64,000 bases of DNA. Origin: an uncultured Serinicoccus sp. GTDB lineage: Bacteria; Actinomycetota; Actinomycetes; Actinomycetales; Dermatophilaceae. The translations under genes and the position numbers were made by a program. How positions within the stretch are numbered: position 1 is the stretch's first letter; every line of letters starts with the position of its first letter. This document shows, piece by piece, positions 34,235 through 42,848 of this stretch. The notes below the pieces were generated by a model. The model did not search any database and was not told the DNA's origin. It saw only the letters and a program-made list of their open reading frames with translations. The DNA is taken from assembly GCF_947487915.1 (NCBI RefSeq), contig NZ_CANKYH010000002.1, positions 186,001 to 250,000 of the forward strand. The letters run 5' to 3'.

Positions 34235-35929
34235 ATGCCGAGACACCGCCGTGCGCGCCTGCGACCCGCCCCGCCCTCGCCCGTCCTCCCCACCGTGGTC
34301 CGGGCCCTCGCCCTGGCGCTGGCCCTGGTGGTCCTTCACCCCGCCGGAGCGGCGCACGCCACGCACGACGACTACGGACCGGGTGCGGTCGTCCTCCACG
34401 ACGAGCTCGGGTCTCGGGACCGGGTGACGGTGGTCTTCCCGGAGGACGTCTCCCACGCCGATGCCGAGGCGCGGGTGCGCGAGCACGCCTCCGCCCGGGA
34501 CCTGCCGGTCGAGGACGTCGAGGTCGTGGACAACTCCGGGCCGGACACGGTCCGGGTCCGGGTGACCACGCTGGTCGGCGAGGGGACCGGCCTGCGCTCC
34601 ACCGTGTCGGCCGGCGTCGCGGAGGAGTGGGGCGCCCTCTCCGACAGCGGCGAGGTGCACCTGTCGCTGCCCCGATGGGCCACGGCGGTCGGGGAGGTGG
34701 ATCGGCACGACGGGGACATCGTCCTGGATGGCGAGGACGTCTCGTGGAACCAGCCCTGGTGGCCGATGGCGCTCCCCCTCGTCCTGCTGGTGGCGCTCCC
34801 GGTGCTCGTCTTCCTGGTCCTCCGTGCGTTCGCCCGTCGGCAGGTGGCGAGCCCGGAGGACCCCGCCGTCCGCGTGCACCGGCTCCGTGTCGCGGCCATG
34901 GTCGCCATGCTGGTCGCGATGGGCGGGGTCGTCGCGGGGGCGCTGCTGGGCGGCCGCGACGGAGCAGAGACGTTGCTCCTCCTGACCGTCCCGGACGCGC
35001 CGGCCTGGCTACAGACGGTGGCTGGCCTCGGGCTCGCGCTGCTGCCGTTCTGGCTGGTGATCGCGGCGCTCCTGCTCGCCGTCGTGCCGGCGGACCGCGA
35101 GCTGCGCGAGACGGAGCAGACCACCGGCGGCGCGTTCCGCGAGACCGGCCGCGCCCTCTTGGTCTTCGGGCTGATCGGTCTCCTCGTGGGCGCCGGAGGT
35201 GGGGCCGCGATGGCGTGGGACACCCGTGCCTACCTCGTCTTCCTGCCGCTGGTGATGCTGCTGCTCGCGGTCCTGGGGCCGATGCTCATGAGCCGGATGA
35301 TGCGCACCCGCGCGCTGCCCGAGCCGCACCGGTCCAGGCTGCTCGACGCCCTCCAGGAGCACGACCTGCGGGTGCGGGACCTACGCCTCATCGACACCCG
35401 CGGCGGCAAGGTCGTCAACGCCGCCATCAGCGGCGTGCTCCCGCAGCTGCGCTACGTCTTCATCACGGACCACGCGCTGCAGGTCATGAGCGACGACGAG
35501 CTCGAAGCGGTGATCGCCCACGAGGCCGGTCACGGGAAGGGCCACCACCTCCTCGTCAAGGCCGGGGTGGTCGTGCTCCCGGTCGTCCTGCTGCTGGGGG
35601 CGGCGTGGCTGGGTCGCGACCAGCTCGAGGACGTGGTCGCGGCCGTCCCGCTGTGGGCGGTGCTCACGGTGCTGCTCGCGGTCCTGCCGGTGCTGGTGCT
35701 CGTCCTCCAGGGCGTCGTGGGGATCGCCCTGGAGAAACGGGCCGACGACTACGCGGTCCGGACCGTGGGGGCCGACCGGCTGGCGGCTGCGCTGGAGACC
35801 CTGGCGGAAGCCAACGTGGTGAAGCGCCGCACCGGGTGGCTGTGGAACCTGCTGCAGCAGCACCCCGGCCTGGAGGGCCGCATCCAGCGCCTGCGCACCT
35901 CACCGAGCCGGGAGCACGCCACCCGCTGA
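34235..35929 (+). CDS. M48 family zinc metalloprotease, membrane-bound, with secreted N-terminal domain
   Basis: A 564-residue membrane metallopeptidase. A signal-like hydrophobic segment (about 20-40) precedes an extracytoplasmic domain (about 42-165, with VTVVFPEDVSHADAEARV). Several membrane helices follow (170-360). The catalytic HEAGH zinc motif is at residues 429-433, with the downstream EKRADDYAVRTVG segment giving the third ligand (about 500). This is the HtpX/STE24-like arrangement with extra N-terminal parts. The ATG at 34235 lies inside a GGTATGCC octamer. Its stop is one base from the convergent coxE-like stop. It may act in membrane protein quality control. Confidence 0.87.
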   Translation: MPRHRRARLRPAPPSPVLPTVVRALALALALVVLHPAGAAHATHDDYGPGAVVLHDELGSRDRVTVVFPEDVSHADAEARVREHASARDLPVEDVEVVDNSGPDTVRVRVTTLVGEGTGLRSTVSAGVAEEWGALSDSGEVHLSLPRWATAVGEVDRHDGDIVLDGEDVSWNQPWWPMALPLVLLVALPVLVFLVLRAFARRQVASPEDPAVRVHRLRVAAMVAMLVAMGGVVAGALLGGRDGAETLLLLTVPDAPAWLQTVAGLGLALLPFWLVIAALLLAVVPADRELRETEQTTGGAFRETGRALLVFGLIGLLVGAGGGAAMAWDTRAYLVFLPLVMLLLAVLGPMLMSRMMRTRALPEPHRSRLLDALQEHDLRVRDLRLIDTRGGKVVNAAISGVLPQLRYVFITDHALQVMSDDELEAVIAHEAGHGKGHHLLVKAGVVVLPVVLLLGAAWLGRDQLEDVVAAVPLWAVLTVLLAVLPVLVLVLQGVVGIALEKRADDYAVRTVGADRLAAALETLAEANVVKRRTGWLWNLLQQHPGLEGRIQRLRTSPSREHATR

Positions 35930-35930
35930 G

Positions 35931-37076
35931 TCAGGCCTCTGCCAGCAGGTCCAGCAGCTCCTGGAAGGTCGCGAGCGAGTGGCCGGCGACCAGGTCGTCG
36001 ACGTGCGGCAGGGCGGCGACGATGCCCGCCTGCACCGGCGCATACCCGTCCTTGCCGCGGTGCGGGTTGACCCAGACGACCCGGTGCGCCAGCGAGCGCA
36101 GCCGGCGCAGCTGCTCGCCGAGGAGCTCGGGGGCCTGGCGCTCCCACCCGTCGCTCAGCACGACCACGACGGCCCCACGCGCCATCCCCCGACGTCCCCA
36201 CCGCCGCAGGAAGACGTCGAGGGCCTCGCCCAGGCGGGTCCCGCCGGACCAGTCCGGCACCGCCTCCCCGGCCGCGAGCAGGGCCCGGTCGGGGTCGCGC
36301 TCGCGCAGCGCCCGGGTGACGTGGGTGAGGCGCGTCCCGACGGTGAAGACCTCGGTGGTGTGCGGTGCCGCCTGCACCATCCGGTGGGCGAGGCGCAGCA
36401 GGCTGTCGGCGTAGGAGCTCATCGACCCCGACACGTCGACGAGGAGGACCACCCGACGACGGCGGATGGTCTTGTCGCGCAACCGGATCCGGGTCGGCTC
36501 CCCGAGGTTGCGCAGGTGTGCCCGGACGGTCGCCCGCCCGTCGACCTCCCCCCGCCGCGACCGGGTATGCCGCCGCGCCGGCCGGGTGGGCGGGCGCACC
36601 GTGAGCGTCGCGAACTGCCGGCGCAGGGCGGCTCGGTCCGCCGGCGACAGCCCGGCGACGTCGCGGTGGCGCAGGACCTCCTGCGCCGACGCGGTGACCC
36701 GCACGACGTCGTCCTGCGTCTCCCCCTCCCCCTGCGCCGTCGGCTCCTCGAGCGATGCCTGCACGGTGGTGGGTGCCGGCGGTTCGTCGCGGCTGACCGC
36801 GTGCATGGGCCGCCCGCCGAACCAGCCGGTGAAGACCCGGTCGTAGGGCTCCAGGTCGGCCGGCGACGCGGTCAGCGTCGCCCGCCCGGCCCAGTAGACC
36901 CCCGCGCGGTCCCGCAGACCCGTGGCGGCGCAGGCGCGCAGGAAGGTCCGCTCCCGGTCGGCGGTGACCGGGAGCCCGGCCGCCCGGCAGGCCCGGGCGA
37001 ACCCGCCCAGCGTCTGCCCGGGGCCCCACCCCTCGACCACCCTCGGCCCCGCGCCCCGACCCTCGACGTGCGTCAC
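35931..37076 (-). CDS. VWA domain-containing CoxE-like protein
   Basis: A 381-residue protein with a C-terminal von Willebrand A domain (about 205-375). The metal-ion-dependent adhesion site is VLLVDVSGSMSSY (D-x-S-x-S) with a later Thr (SGGTRLGEAL) and SDGWERQ. The N-terminal half is helical. CoxE-type VWA proteins work with MoxR ATPases (CoxD) in maturing the copper-molybdenum or molybdenum active site. The GTG at 37076 follows the MoxR gene stop by 10 nt, so the two are co-translated. The octamer GGTATGCC abuts the start codon. Confidence 0.88.
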   Translation of the reverse strand: MTHVEGRGAGPRVVEGWGPGQTLGGFARACRAAGLPVTADRERTFLRACAATGLRDRAGVYWAGRATLTASPADLEPYDRVFTGWFGGRPMHAVSRDEPPAPTTVQASLEEPTAQGEGETQDDVVRVTASAQEVLRHRDVAGLSPADRAALRRQFATLTVRPPTRPARRHTRSRRGEVDGRATVRAHLRNLGEPTRIRLRDKTIRRRRVVLLVDVSGSMSSYADSLLRLAHRMVQAAPHTTEVFTVGTRLTHVTRALRERDPDRALLAAGEAVPDWSGGTRLGEALDVFLRRWGRRGMARGAVVVVLSDGWERQAPELLGEQLRRLRSLAHRVVWVNPHRGKDGYAPVQAGIVAALPHVDDLVAGHSLATFQELLDLLAEA

Positions 37077-37086
37077 GGCATACCTC

Positions 37087-37983
37087 TCAGCGGGTGAGCA
37101 TGCGGTCCAGGGCGACGCGGACCCGCTCGGCGTCCTCGCGGTACTTCACCGCGGCGCCCATCGTCGTGGCGGCCACCTCGGGGTCCAGACGGCTCTGACC
37201 GAGCGCGGTCAGCGCCCGCGCCCAGTCCAGCGTCTCGGCCACCCCGGGAGGCTTGACCATGGTGTCGTCGGCGCGCAGCTGCTGGACCAGCGTCACCACC
37301 TCGCGGGCCAAGGTCTGCTCCACCTCCGGCAGCCGGGCCCGGACGATCTCCAGCTCACGGTCGAGCCCGGGGTGCTCGATCCAGTGGTAGAGGCAGCGAC
37401 GCTTGAGCGCGTCGTGCAGCTCTCGGGTGCGGTTGGACGTGAGCACGACGAAGGGCGGGGTGTCCGCGGCCACCACCCCCAGCTCGGGGATGCTCACCGA
37501 CCAGGTCGAGAGCACCTCGAGCAGGAACGCCTCGAACTCGTCGTCCGCCCGGTCGATCTCGTCGACGAGCAGCACGCACGGCGAGGCGCGCAGCGCCTGC
37601 AGGACGGGCCTGGCCTGCAGGAAGCGCTCGTCGAACAGCTCGGCCTCCAGCTCACCCACCCCGGACCCGTCCGAGGTGTCCCGTGCCAGGGCCTCGACGG
37701 CGCGCAGGTGCAGGATCTGCCGCGGGAAGTCCCAGTCGTAGAGCGCCTGGCTGGCCTCGATCCCCTCGTAGCACTGCAGCCGGATCAGCGGCACGCCCTG
37801 CAGCTGCGCCATCGCCTCGGCCAGCGCCGTCTTCCCGGTCCCGGGCTCCCCCTCGAGCAGCAGCGGCCGTTGCAGGGCGTGCGCGAGCCAGGTCACCGTC
37901 GCGAGCCCGTCGTCGGCGAGGTATGCCGTCTCCGCCAGGGCGGCGCGCAGGGTGTCCGGGCTGGCCAGGGCGGGGTTCGGCAT
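37087..37983 (-). CDS. MoxR-family AAA ATPase (CoxD-like)
   Basis: A 298-residue AAA+ ATPase. Walker A GEPGTGKT lies at residues 45-52, Walker B VLLVDEIDRADDEFEAFLLEVL near 130-150, sensor LTSNRTRELHDALKRRCLYHW near 175-195. It matches the CoxD/MoxR group that partners VWA proteins for metallocentre assembly, here probably for the coxSLM-type hydroxylase. The ATG at 37983 lies inside a GGTATGCC octamer; an in-frame GTG 36 nt upstream is an alternative. Divergent from a GntR-type regulator. Confidence 0.9.
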   Translation of the reverse strand: MPNPALASPDTLRAALAETAYLADDGLATVTWLAHALQRPLLLEGEPGTGKTALAEAMAQLQGVPLIRLQCYEGIEASQALYDWDFPRQILHLRAVEALARDTSDGSGVGELEAELFDERFLQARPVLQALRASPCVLLVDEIDRADDEFEAFLLEVLSTWSVSIPELGVVAADTPPFVVLTSNRTRELHDALKRRCLYHWIEHPGLDRELEIVRARLPEVEQTLAREVVTLVQQLRADDTMVKPPGVAETLDWARALTALGQSRLDPEVAATTMGAAVKYREDAERVRVALDRMLTR

Positions 37984-38040
37984 ACCGGCAGCATCGCCGA
38001 CCGGCCAGTCGTTGTCCACGGCGGGGCCTCGCCGCGGGCG

Positions 38041-38046
38041 TACCCT
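38041..38046 (+). promoter_or_regulatory. -10 element for leaderless GntR regulator
   Basis: TACCCT, 6 nt before the GTG at 38053, in the 69-bp gap divergent from the MoxR gene. Confidence 0.5.
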
Positions 38047-38052
38047 GCAGGC

Positions 38053-38439
38053 GTGAGCCTCAGCTTCGCGGTCGACCCCGGTTCGTCCACCACGGTCTTC
38101 GAGCAGGTCGTCGACCAGGTCGTGCAGGGGATCCAGGACGGTGCGCTGATGCCGGGCGACCGGCTGCCCCCGGTGCGCCGGCTGGCTGCCGACCTGGGGA
38201 TCGCGACCAACACGGTGGCCAAGGCCTACCGGCAGCTCGAGGAGGAGGGTCACGTCGAGACCCGCGGCCGCGGGGGCACCCTCGTGCGTGACGAGCTGGC
38301 ACCGACGCAGCCCGGCCGGGTGGCCGCCGAGGAGTTCGTGCGCGCCGCCCGGGCATCGGGCCTGGACCTGCCGCAGGCGATCGGCCTGCTGCGGCGCAGC
38401 TGGTCGCCGGTCAGCGGTCCGGCCGGGCCTGCCGACTGA
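38053..38439 (+). CDS. GntR-family (YtrA-type) transcriptional regulator
   Basis: A 128-residue regulator with an N-terminal winged helix (about 14-80): IQDGALMPGDRLPPVRRLAADLGIATNTVAKAYRQLEEEGHVETRGRGGTLV is continuous with the GntR pattern. The short C-terminal part (about 85-128) is helical, as in the small YtrA subfamily that often controls neighbouring transporters. The GTG at 38053 is set by a TACCCT -10. Its target is not evident; it is divergent from the coxD/coxE-like pair. Confidence 0.9.
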   Translation: MSLSFAVDPGSSTTVFEQVVDQVVQGIQDGALMPGDRLPPVRRLAADLGIATNTVAKAYRQLEEEGHVETRGRGGTLVRDELAPTQPGRVAAEEFVRAARASGLDLPQAIGLLRRSWSPVSGPAGPAD

Positions 38440-38502
38440 GGTCTCGCCCGACCAGGCACCGGCGCTCGCGCAGGGTGGCGGACGTCCGTCGGGGACGGCT
38501 GT

Positions 38503-39111
38503 TCAGGTCCGTTCCTCCTGTCGGTCGACGTCGCTGCCCCGGGCGAGGTCGCCGCACTCGACCAGCTCGGGCCGGGCGCGGCGCAGGTAGGCCCGGGCCC
38601 CCTGGTCGCCGCGCGCCTCCGCGAGCACCCCCTGCCAGTGGTCCTGCCCGAGCAGCACCGGGTGACCGGCCACGCCTCGGTATGCCGCCCGCGCCAGGTC
38701 CGCGGGTCCTGCTCCCGACCGGTCCAGGAGGCGGGCGACGACGTCCGCACCGACGTCCGGCAGGTCGACGAGGTGCGCGACCGCGACCAGCGGCACGGTG
38801 CGCCCGCGCGCGACCAGCGACACGAGCCCCGCTCGCAGCGACTCCCCCATCCCCTCCTCCCAGGTGCCGCAGAAGGTCGTCGCCACCCTCGGGTCCCCCG
38901 GGAACGCCTCCGCGAGCCGGCTCTCGACCTGCTGCGCCTGCGCGCCCGTGACCACGAGGACGTCACCGCACCCGCCGTCGAGCAGCACCTGCGCCGAGCT
39001 CACCACCCACGGCACCCCCGCGGTGGTCGCCAGCGCCTTGGGGCCGCCGAACCTCCGCCCGGCGCCCGCCGCGAGCAGCAGACCGGTGGTGCGTGCCGAC
39101 GTCGTGCCCAT
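38503..39111 (-). CDS. molybdenum cofactor nucleotidyltransferase-like protein (MocA/MobA-type)
   Basis: A 202-residue NTP-transferase-fold protein. The N-terminal nucleotide-binding loop reads LLLAAGAGRRFGGPKAL (residues about 11-27); DLPDVGADVV provides the metal-binding Asp near residue 113 and GVAGHPVLLG the substrate loop. This fits the MocA subfamily that makes molybdopterin cytosine dinucleotide for xanthine-oxidase-family enzymes, in line with the coxSLM genes nearby. The ATG at 39111 was chosen for the glycine-loop spacing. It is divergent from the gene at 39151 with 39 bp between starts. Confidence 0.82.
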   Translation of the reverse strand: MGTTSARTTGLLLAAGAGRRFGGPKALATTAGVPWVVSSAQVLLDGGCGDVLVVTGAQAQQVESRLAEAFPGDPRVATTFCGTWEEGMGESLRAGLVSLVARGRTVPLVAVAHLVDLPDVGADVVARLLDRSGAGPADLARAAYRGVAGHPVLLGQDHWQGVLAEARGDQGARAYLRRARPELVECGDLARGSDVDRQEERT

Positions 39112-39150
39112 GGCCGACAGTGTGTCAGGGGAGGCGGGCATGATGGGCTC

Positions 39151-39519
39151 ATGAGCATCGTGGTCGACCTGGCCGAGCTGGAGCAGGCCCTGACGAGGCA
39201 CCCGACGGCCTACCTGCTGCTGCCCGGCGACGGGCGGCCGCACGTCGGCGAGGTCGAGGTGTCGATGCGCGGCGACGTGGTGGTCCTGTCGACCCCGGGG
39301 CGCACGGCGCGTCGCGTGGTCCCCCAGCGACCCGCCGTCACGCTGCTGCTGCCCCCCGCCGAGCCGGGTGGCTACGCCCTGGTCGTGGACGGCGAGGCCA
39401 GCCTGGTCGGCGAGGAGCTCCACGTCGAGCCCAGCCACGCCGTGCTGCACCGGCGCCCGCGCCCCGGCTCCCCGCCCTCGGCGACGGGGTGCGGCAACGA
39501 CTGCCAGCCGTTGTCGTGA
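39151..39519 (+). CDS. pyridoxamine 5'-phosphate oxidase-like FMN-binding protein
   Basis: A 122-residue single-domain split-barrel protein. The pattern of strands (TAYLLLPGDGRPHVGEVEVSMRGDVVVLSTPGRTARRVV and PAVTLLLPP, GYALVVDGEASLVGEELHVEPSHAVLHR) resembles the PNPOx/FMN-binding family. The C-terminus (GCGNDCQPLS) is unusual. The ATG at 39151 has an upstream CATGAT that may be a weak -10 (spacing 6). Its TGA overlaps the start of the next gene (GTGA). Substrate unknown. Confidence 0.75.
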   Translation: MSIVVDLAELEQALTRHPTAYLLLPGDGRPHVGEVEVSMRGDVVVLSTPGRTARRVVPQRPAVTLLLPPAEPGGYALVVDGEASLVGEELHVEPSHAVLHRRPRPGSPPSATGCGNDCQPLS

Positions 39520-40121
39520 GCGCCGGCAACCCCGAGGTCGTGGGTGAGACCGTCCTCGACGAGGACTGGTATGCCGTCGAGCTCACCGGCCGGGCGTGGA
39601 CGGACTGTCTCTTCCGCGAGGTCGACCTGACCGAGGCGGTGACCTCCGGCTGCCGCTTCGTCGGCTGCACCTTCGACCGCTGCCGGCTCAACGCGTCGGT
39701 CCACCGGCAGACCGCGTTCACCGCCTGCACCTTCACCGACACCTCCTTCTTCGACGCCACCCTCGAGGGCTGCCGGTTCGACGGCAGCAGCTTCTCCGGC
39801 TGCGACCTCCGCCCGATCACCGTGACCGGCGGGTCGTGGTGGGGCGTGTCGCTGCGGGGCGCCGACCTGCGCGACCAGGACCTCTCACGGCTGCGCCTGA
39901 CCGAGGCCGACCTGGCCGGTGCCGACCTGCGCAAGGCCTCGCTGGAGGGCGCCGACCTGTCCGGCGCGGTCCTGCGGGGTGTCCGCGCCGAGGGTGCCGA
40001 CCTGCGCGGGGCGAGCCTCGGCGGCGCCGACCTGTCCGACGCGGCCCTGCGCGGCACCATCCTGGACCTGGCCGGCGCGCTCGCCGTGGCCGAGTCCCTC
40101 GGTGCGGTCGTCCAGACCTGA
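39516..40121 (+). CDS. pentapeptide-repeat protein
   Basis: A 201-residue protein whose whole length follows the A(D/N)LxX pentapeptide pattern, imperfect in the N-terminal half (CLFREVDLTEAVTSGCRFVGCTF) and regular from about 105 to 175 (GADLRDQDLSRLRLTEADL, GADLRKASLEGADLSGAVL). Such proteins form right-handed beta-helices; MfpA/Qnr members mimic DNA and protect gyrase, but many have no known role, and this one is not specifically assigned. The GTG at 39516 overlaps the preceding stop (GTGA). Confidence 0.88.
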   Translation: MSAGNPEVVGETVLDEDWYAVELTGRAWTDCLFREVDLTEAVTSGCRFVGCTFDRCRLNASVHRQTAFTACTFTDTSFFDATLEGCRFDGSSFSGCDLRPITVTGGSWWGVSLRGADLRDQDLSRLRLTEADLAGADLRKASLEGADLSGAVLRGVRAEGADLRGASLGGADLSDAALRGTILDLAGALAVAESLGAVVQT

Positions 40122-40150
40122 CCGGCGCCTACCCTCGGACCTGACCCCTC

Positions 40151-40205
40151 GGCATACCCCGACCCAGATCCAGACCCGGACCAGATCCAGACCCAGGAGA
40201 CACCC
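40151..40205 (+). promoter_or_regulatory. leader of esterase gene with tandem repeat and octamer
   Basis: A GGTATGCC-family octamer (as GGCATACC, 40151-40158) is followed by a twice-repeated CCAGATCCAGACCC unit and an AGGAG ribosome site 7 nt before the ATG at 40206. A TACCCT at about 40130-40135 could be the -10, giving a leader of roughly 65 nt. Confidence 0.4.
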
Positions 40206-40988
40206 ATGGCCCTCATCCGGTGCGACTTCTTCTCCGACGCGCTCGAGCTGTCGACCTCGATGACGGTGGTCCTGCCGCAACGGGTGCAGACCCGGATCGG
40301 CACCGACGAGCCGCCACCCTCGGACGAGCCGCCGCCGGTGCTCTACCTCCTGCACGGGCTGAGCGACGACGACACCATCTGGTCGCGACGCACCTCGATC
40401 GAGCGGTATGCCGAGGCGCTCGGGCTGGCGGTCGTCATGCCCGCGGTGCACCGCAGCTTCTACACCGACATGCGGCACGGCGGGCGCTACTGGACCTTCG
40501 TCTCCGAGGAGCTGCCGGAGATCGTCGCCCGGCTCTTCCGGGTGTCGACCGCGCGCGAACGGACCTTCGTGGCCGGGCTCTCGATGGGCGGCTACGGCGC
40601 GCTGCAGCTGGCGCTGCGCCAGCCCGGGCGGTTCGCCGCCGCCGCCTCGCTGTCGGGCGCGCTCGACCTGGGGGACCTCGTGCGCCGAGGCGACCGCGAC
40701 GAGACGCTGCGGCTCGTGCTGGGCGACGAGCCGGTCACGGGCACCCCGGGCGACCTCCTCCACCTCCTCGCCGAGGCCGAGGTCGACGCGCTGCCGCAGC
40801 TGTTCGTGGCCTCCGGGACCCAGGACGTCCTGCTGGGGCACTCCGAGCGGTTCGTCGCGCAGGCCCGGGCACGCGGCCTCGACGTCACCGAGAGCTACGC
40901 ACCCGCCGACCACACCTGGGCCTACTGGGACGAGGTGATCCAGGAGGTCCTCGCCTGGCTGCCGCTCGACCCCCGCTCTGCAGGCTGA
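40206..40988 (+). CDS. alpha/beta-hydrolase esterase (esterase D/S-formylglutathione hydrolase-like)
   Basis: A 260-residue esterase with the D-esterase fold. The strand VLYLLHGLSDDDTIW leads to the oxyanion region, the nucleophile elbow is GLSMGG (Ser about residue 122), the acid is probably Asp in SGTQDVLLG, and the catalytic His lies in PADHTWAYW. The layout matches tributyrin esterase EstA and S-formylglutathione hydrolase-like proteins. A clear AGGAG site 7 nt upstream of ATG sets the start. Substrate unknown; cytosolic, no signal peptide. Confidence 0.9.
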   Translation: MALIRCDFFSDALELSTSMTVVLPQRVQTRIGTDEPPPSDEPPPVLYLLHGLSDDDTIWSRRTSIERYAEALGLAVVMPAVHRSFYTDMRHGGRYWTFVSEELPEIVARLFRVSTARERTFVAGLSMGGYGALQLALRQPGRFAAAASLSGALDLGDLVRRGDRDETLRLVLGDEPVTGTPGDLLHLLAEAEVDALPQLFVASGTQDVLLGHSERFVAQARARGLDVTESYAPADHTWAYWDEVIQEVLAWLPLDPRSAG

Positions 40989-41154
40989 GCCACGTCTGGA
41001 CCACGGCCAGGGCAGGGCTCGGACGTGGGCGGGCGACAACGGCGTGCGTGCTCGCGCTGTCGACGGTGATGACGTGGCGTCCGTGTTCGGAGTGTGACCG
41101 GCGGCACTCAGGACGGATCGCCCAGGACGCTGCGCCGCCGGGCGGCGGGCACCT

Positions 41155-41160
41155 TACCCT
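41155..41160 (+). promoter_or_regulatory. -10-like element before the aminopeptidase
   Basis: TACCCT, 9 nt before an ATG at 41170 that opens a 14-codon ORF ending at 41214, 35 nt short of the aminopeptidase start. Apart from this the 40989-41249 gap holds nothing I recognise. Confidence 0.35.
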
Positions 41161-41249
41161 CGCGGCCCCATGCTGACCAGGTCCCGGCCGCCGCGGACCA
41201 CCCGAAACGGGTAGGCACCGCTGCTGCGGGGCGGAGGACGCTGGCCATC

Positions 41250-42759
41250 ATGGACACCCTCACCGGCGTGAGCGCCGTCGCCCCCTCCCTGCAGCATCCC
41301 GTCCAGGTCCGGGTGGTGGCCCACGACGACCCGCTCGACGGCATCGAGGCCGTCAGCGTGCCGGTCACCAGCACGCACCCGGTGCCACCGCTCCTGGGGG
41401 TGGACCACGAGGGCCTGCGCCGGGCCGGGTTCCGGCCCACGGTCGGACACGCGCTGCCGTTCCCGGGTGGCGGTATGCCCGTCCCTGTCGCCGTGGGGGT
41501 GGGCGATCTCGACGAGCTGGACGCGGCCGGCGTCCGGGACGCGGCCGCGGCCTTCGCCTCGGCGGTGCCCTTCGACGCCCAGCTGGCGACGCGGGTCCCG
41601 GTGTCGGAACGCCTCGGCCCGGCTGCTGCCGCAGCGGCGGTCGTCGAGGGGGTGCTGCTCGCGCGCTACCGGTTCAGCCTGCGCAGCAGCGCGACCGAGG
41701 TGGTCGACGTCGCCACGCTGACCCTCGTGGCACCGGCCGGCGAGGAGGCCGCGGTCCGCGAGGGTGCCGACCGTGGCCGGCTGATGGCCCGGGTGGCGAT
41801 GCTGAGCCGTGACCTGGCCACCTGCCCGGCAGGGATGCTCACCGCCACCGCGATGGCCGACCTGGCCCTGGCCCTGGGTCCGGGCGCCGGCCTGGAGGTG
41901 GAGGTGTCCGGCACGGAAGAGCTGCAGGAGATGGGCTGCGGGGGCCTGCTCGGGGTGAACCGGGGAAGCGTCCAGCCGCCCAGGATGATCCGGTTGTCGT
42001 ACGTGCCCGAGGGCGGTGGGTCCGAGGGCCACCTCGGTCTCGTCGGCAAGGGCACATGTACGACCCCGGGGGGATCAACCTCAAGCCCAGCGACGCCTCG
42101 CACTCCCAGATGAAGAACGACATGTCGGGCGCGGGGGCCGTGCTGGCGGCGATGACGGCGCTGCGTGAGGTCGGCTGCCGGAGCCGGGTGACGGCATACC
42201 TGATGTGCACGGACAACATGCCCTCGGGGTCGGCCGTCCAGCTCGGGGACGTGCTCGTCACCCGCAACGGCACCACCGTCGAGGTGATGAACACCGACGC
42301 CGAGGGGCGGCTGGTCATGTGCGACGCCCTGGCGCTGTGCGTGGAGGACGGGGTGGACGCCATCGTCGACATCGCCACCCTGACCGGGGCGTGCCTGCGC
42401 GCGCTCGGCACCGAGGTCGCCCGCGTGCTCGGGAACTCCCCGCGGCTGGTGGACCTGGTCCGGTCCGCGGGCGAGGCGACCGACGAACCCGTCTGGGAGC
42501 TGCCGCTCATCCGCCGCTACCGCTCACAGCTGGACTCCACCGTCGCCGACATGACCAACCTCGGTGGCCCGTATGCCGGTTCCATCACGGCCGGGCTGTA
42601 CCTCGAGCACTTCGTCGACGGCACCCCTGGGTGCACATCGACATCGCCGGGACGGCGCAGGTCGAGGCCGGCACCCGGTGGCTGCCGAAGGGGCCGACCG
42701 GATTCGGTGCGCGACTGCTGGTGGAGCTGGCGACGGGCTTCGACGCCGGGCAGCCATGA
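41250..42759 (+). pseudogene. pepA: leucyl aminopeptidase (M17), disrupted by two single-base frameshifts
   Basis: A cytosolic zinc aminopeptidase split over three frames. Frame 1 (from ATG 41250) covers the N-terminal macro-like domain and reaches LVGKG; one base is then missing (near 42052-42058) and frame 2 resumes at YDPGGINLKPSD, so the metal-binding GKGITYDPGG stretch is broken. Frame 2 carries MKNDMSGAG, NTDAEGRL, and MTNLGGPYAGSITAGLYLEHFVDG. A second lost base (near 42626-42632, in ACCCCTGGG) shifts to frame 3, which ends ... WVHIDIAGTAQVEAGTRW and GFGARLLVELA. Otherwise the protein is fully alignable, so decay is recent or these are sequencing errors in C/G runs. Confidence 0.85.
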
Positions 42760-42848
42760 GCCCGGTGACGCTGACCCTGGTGATGCTGCTGCTGGCGGCG
42801 CTCGCGCCGTGGCCCTTGCTCTACGCACCGCCGGTCCGGCGTTCCTGA
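42756..42848 (+). CDS. possible 30-residue membrane peptide
   Basis: ATG at 42756 overlaps the aminopeptidase stop as ATGA. The 30-residue frame is one hydrophobic helix (LTLVMLLLAALAPWPLLY) followed by a short basic tail. Its 3' end overlaps the convergent AI-2E permease by 28 bp. No family recognised; hydrophobic frames arise by chance near membrane-protein antisense, so this is weak. Confidence 0.25.
   Translation: MSPVTLTLVMLLLAALAPWPLLYAPPVRRS

Noticed and set aside
35927..35933. TGAGTCA palindrome as a regulatory site
   Set aside because: It is simply the TGA stop of the M48 gene, one base, and the reverse-complemented TGA of the convergent VWA gene.
40989..41249. Riboswitch or small RNA before the aminopeptidase
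   Set aside because: Only a -10-like hexamer and a 14-codon frame are visible; no conserved riboswitch core or strong structure could be recognised.
42040..42070. Programmed ribosomal frameshift in the aminopeptidase
   Set aside because: No slippery heptamer or downstream structure at either break, M17 peptidases are not known to use frameshifting, and two separate breaks would be required.
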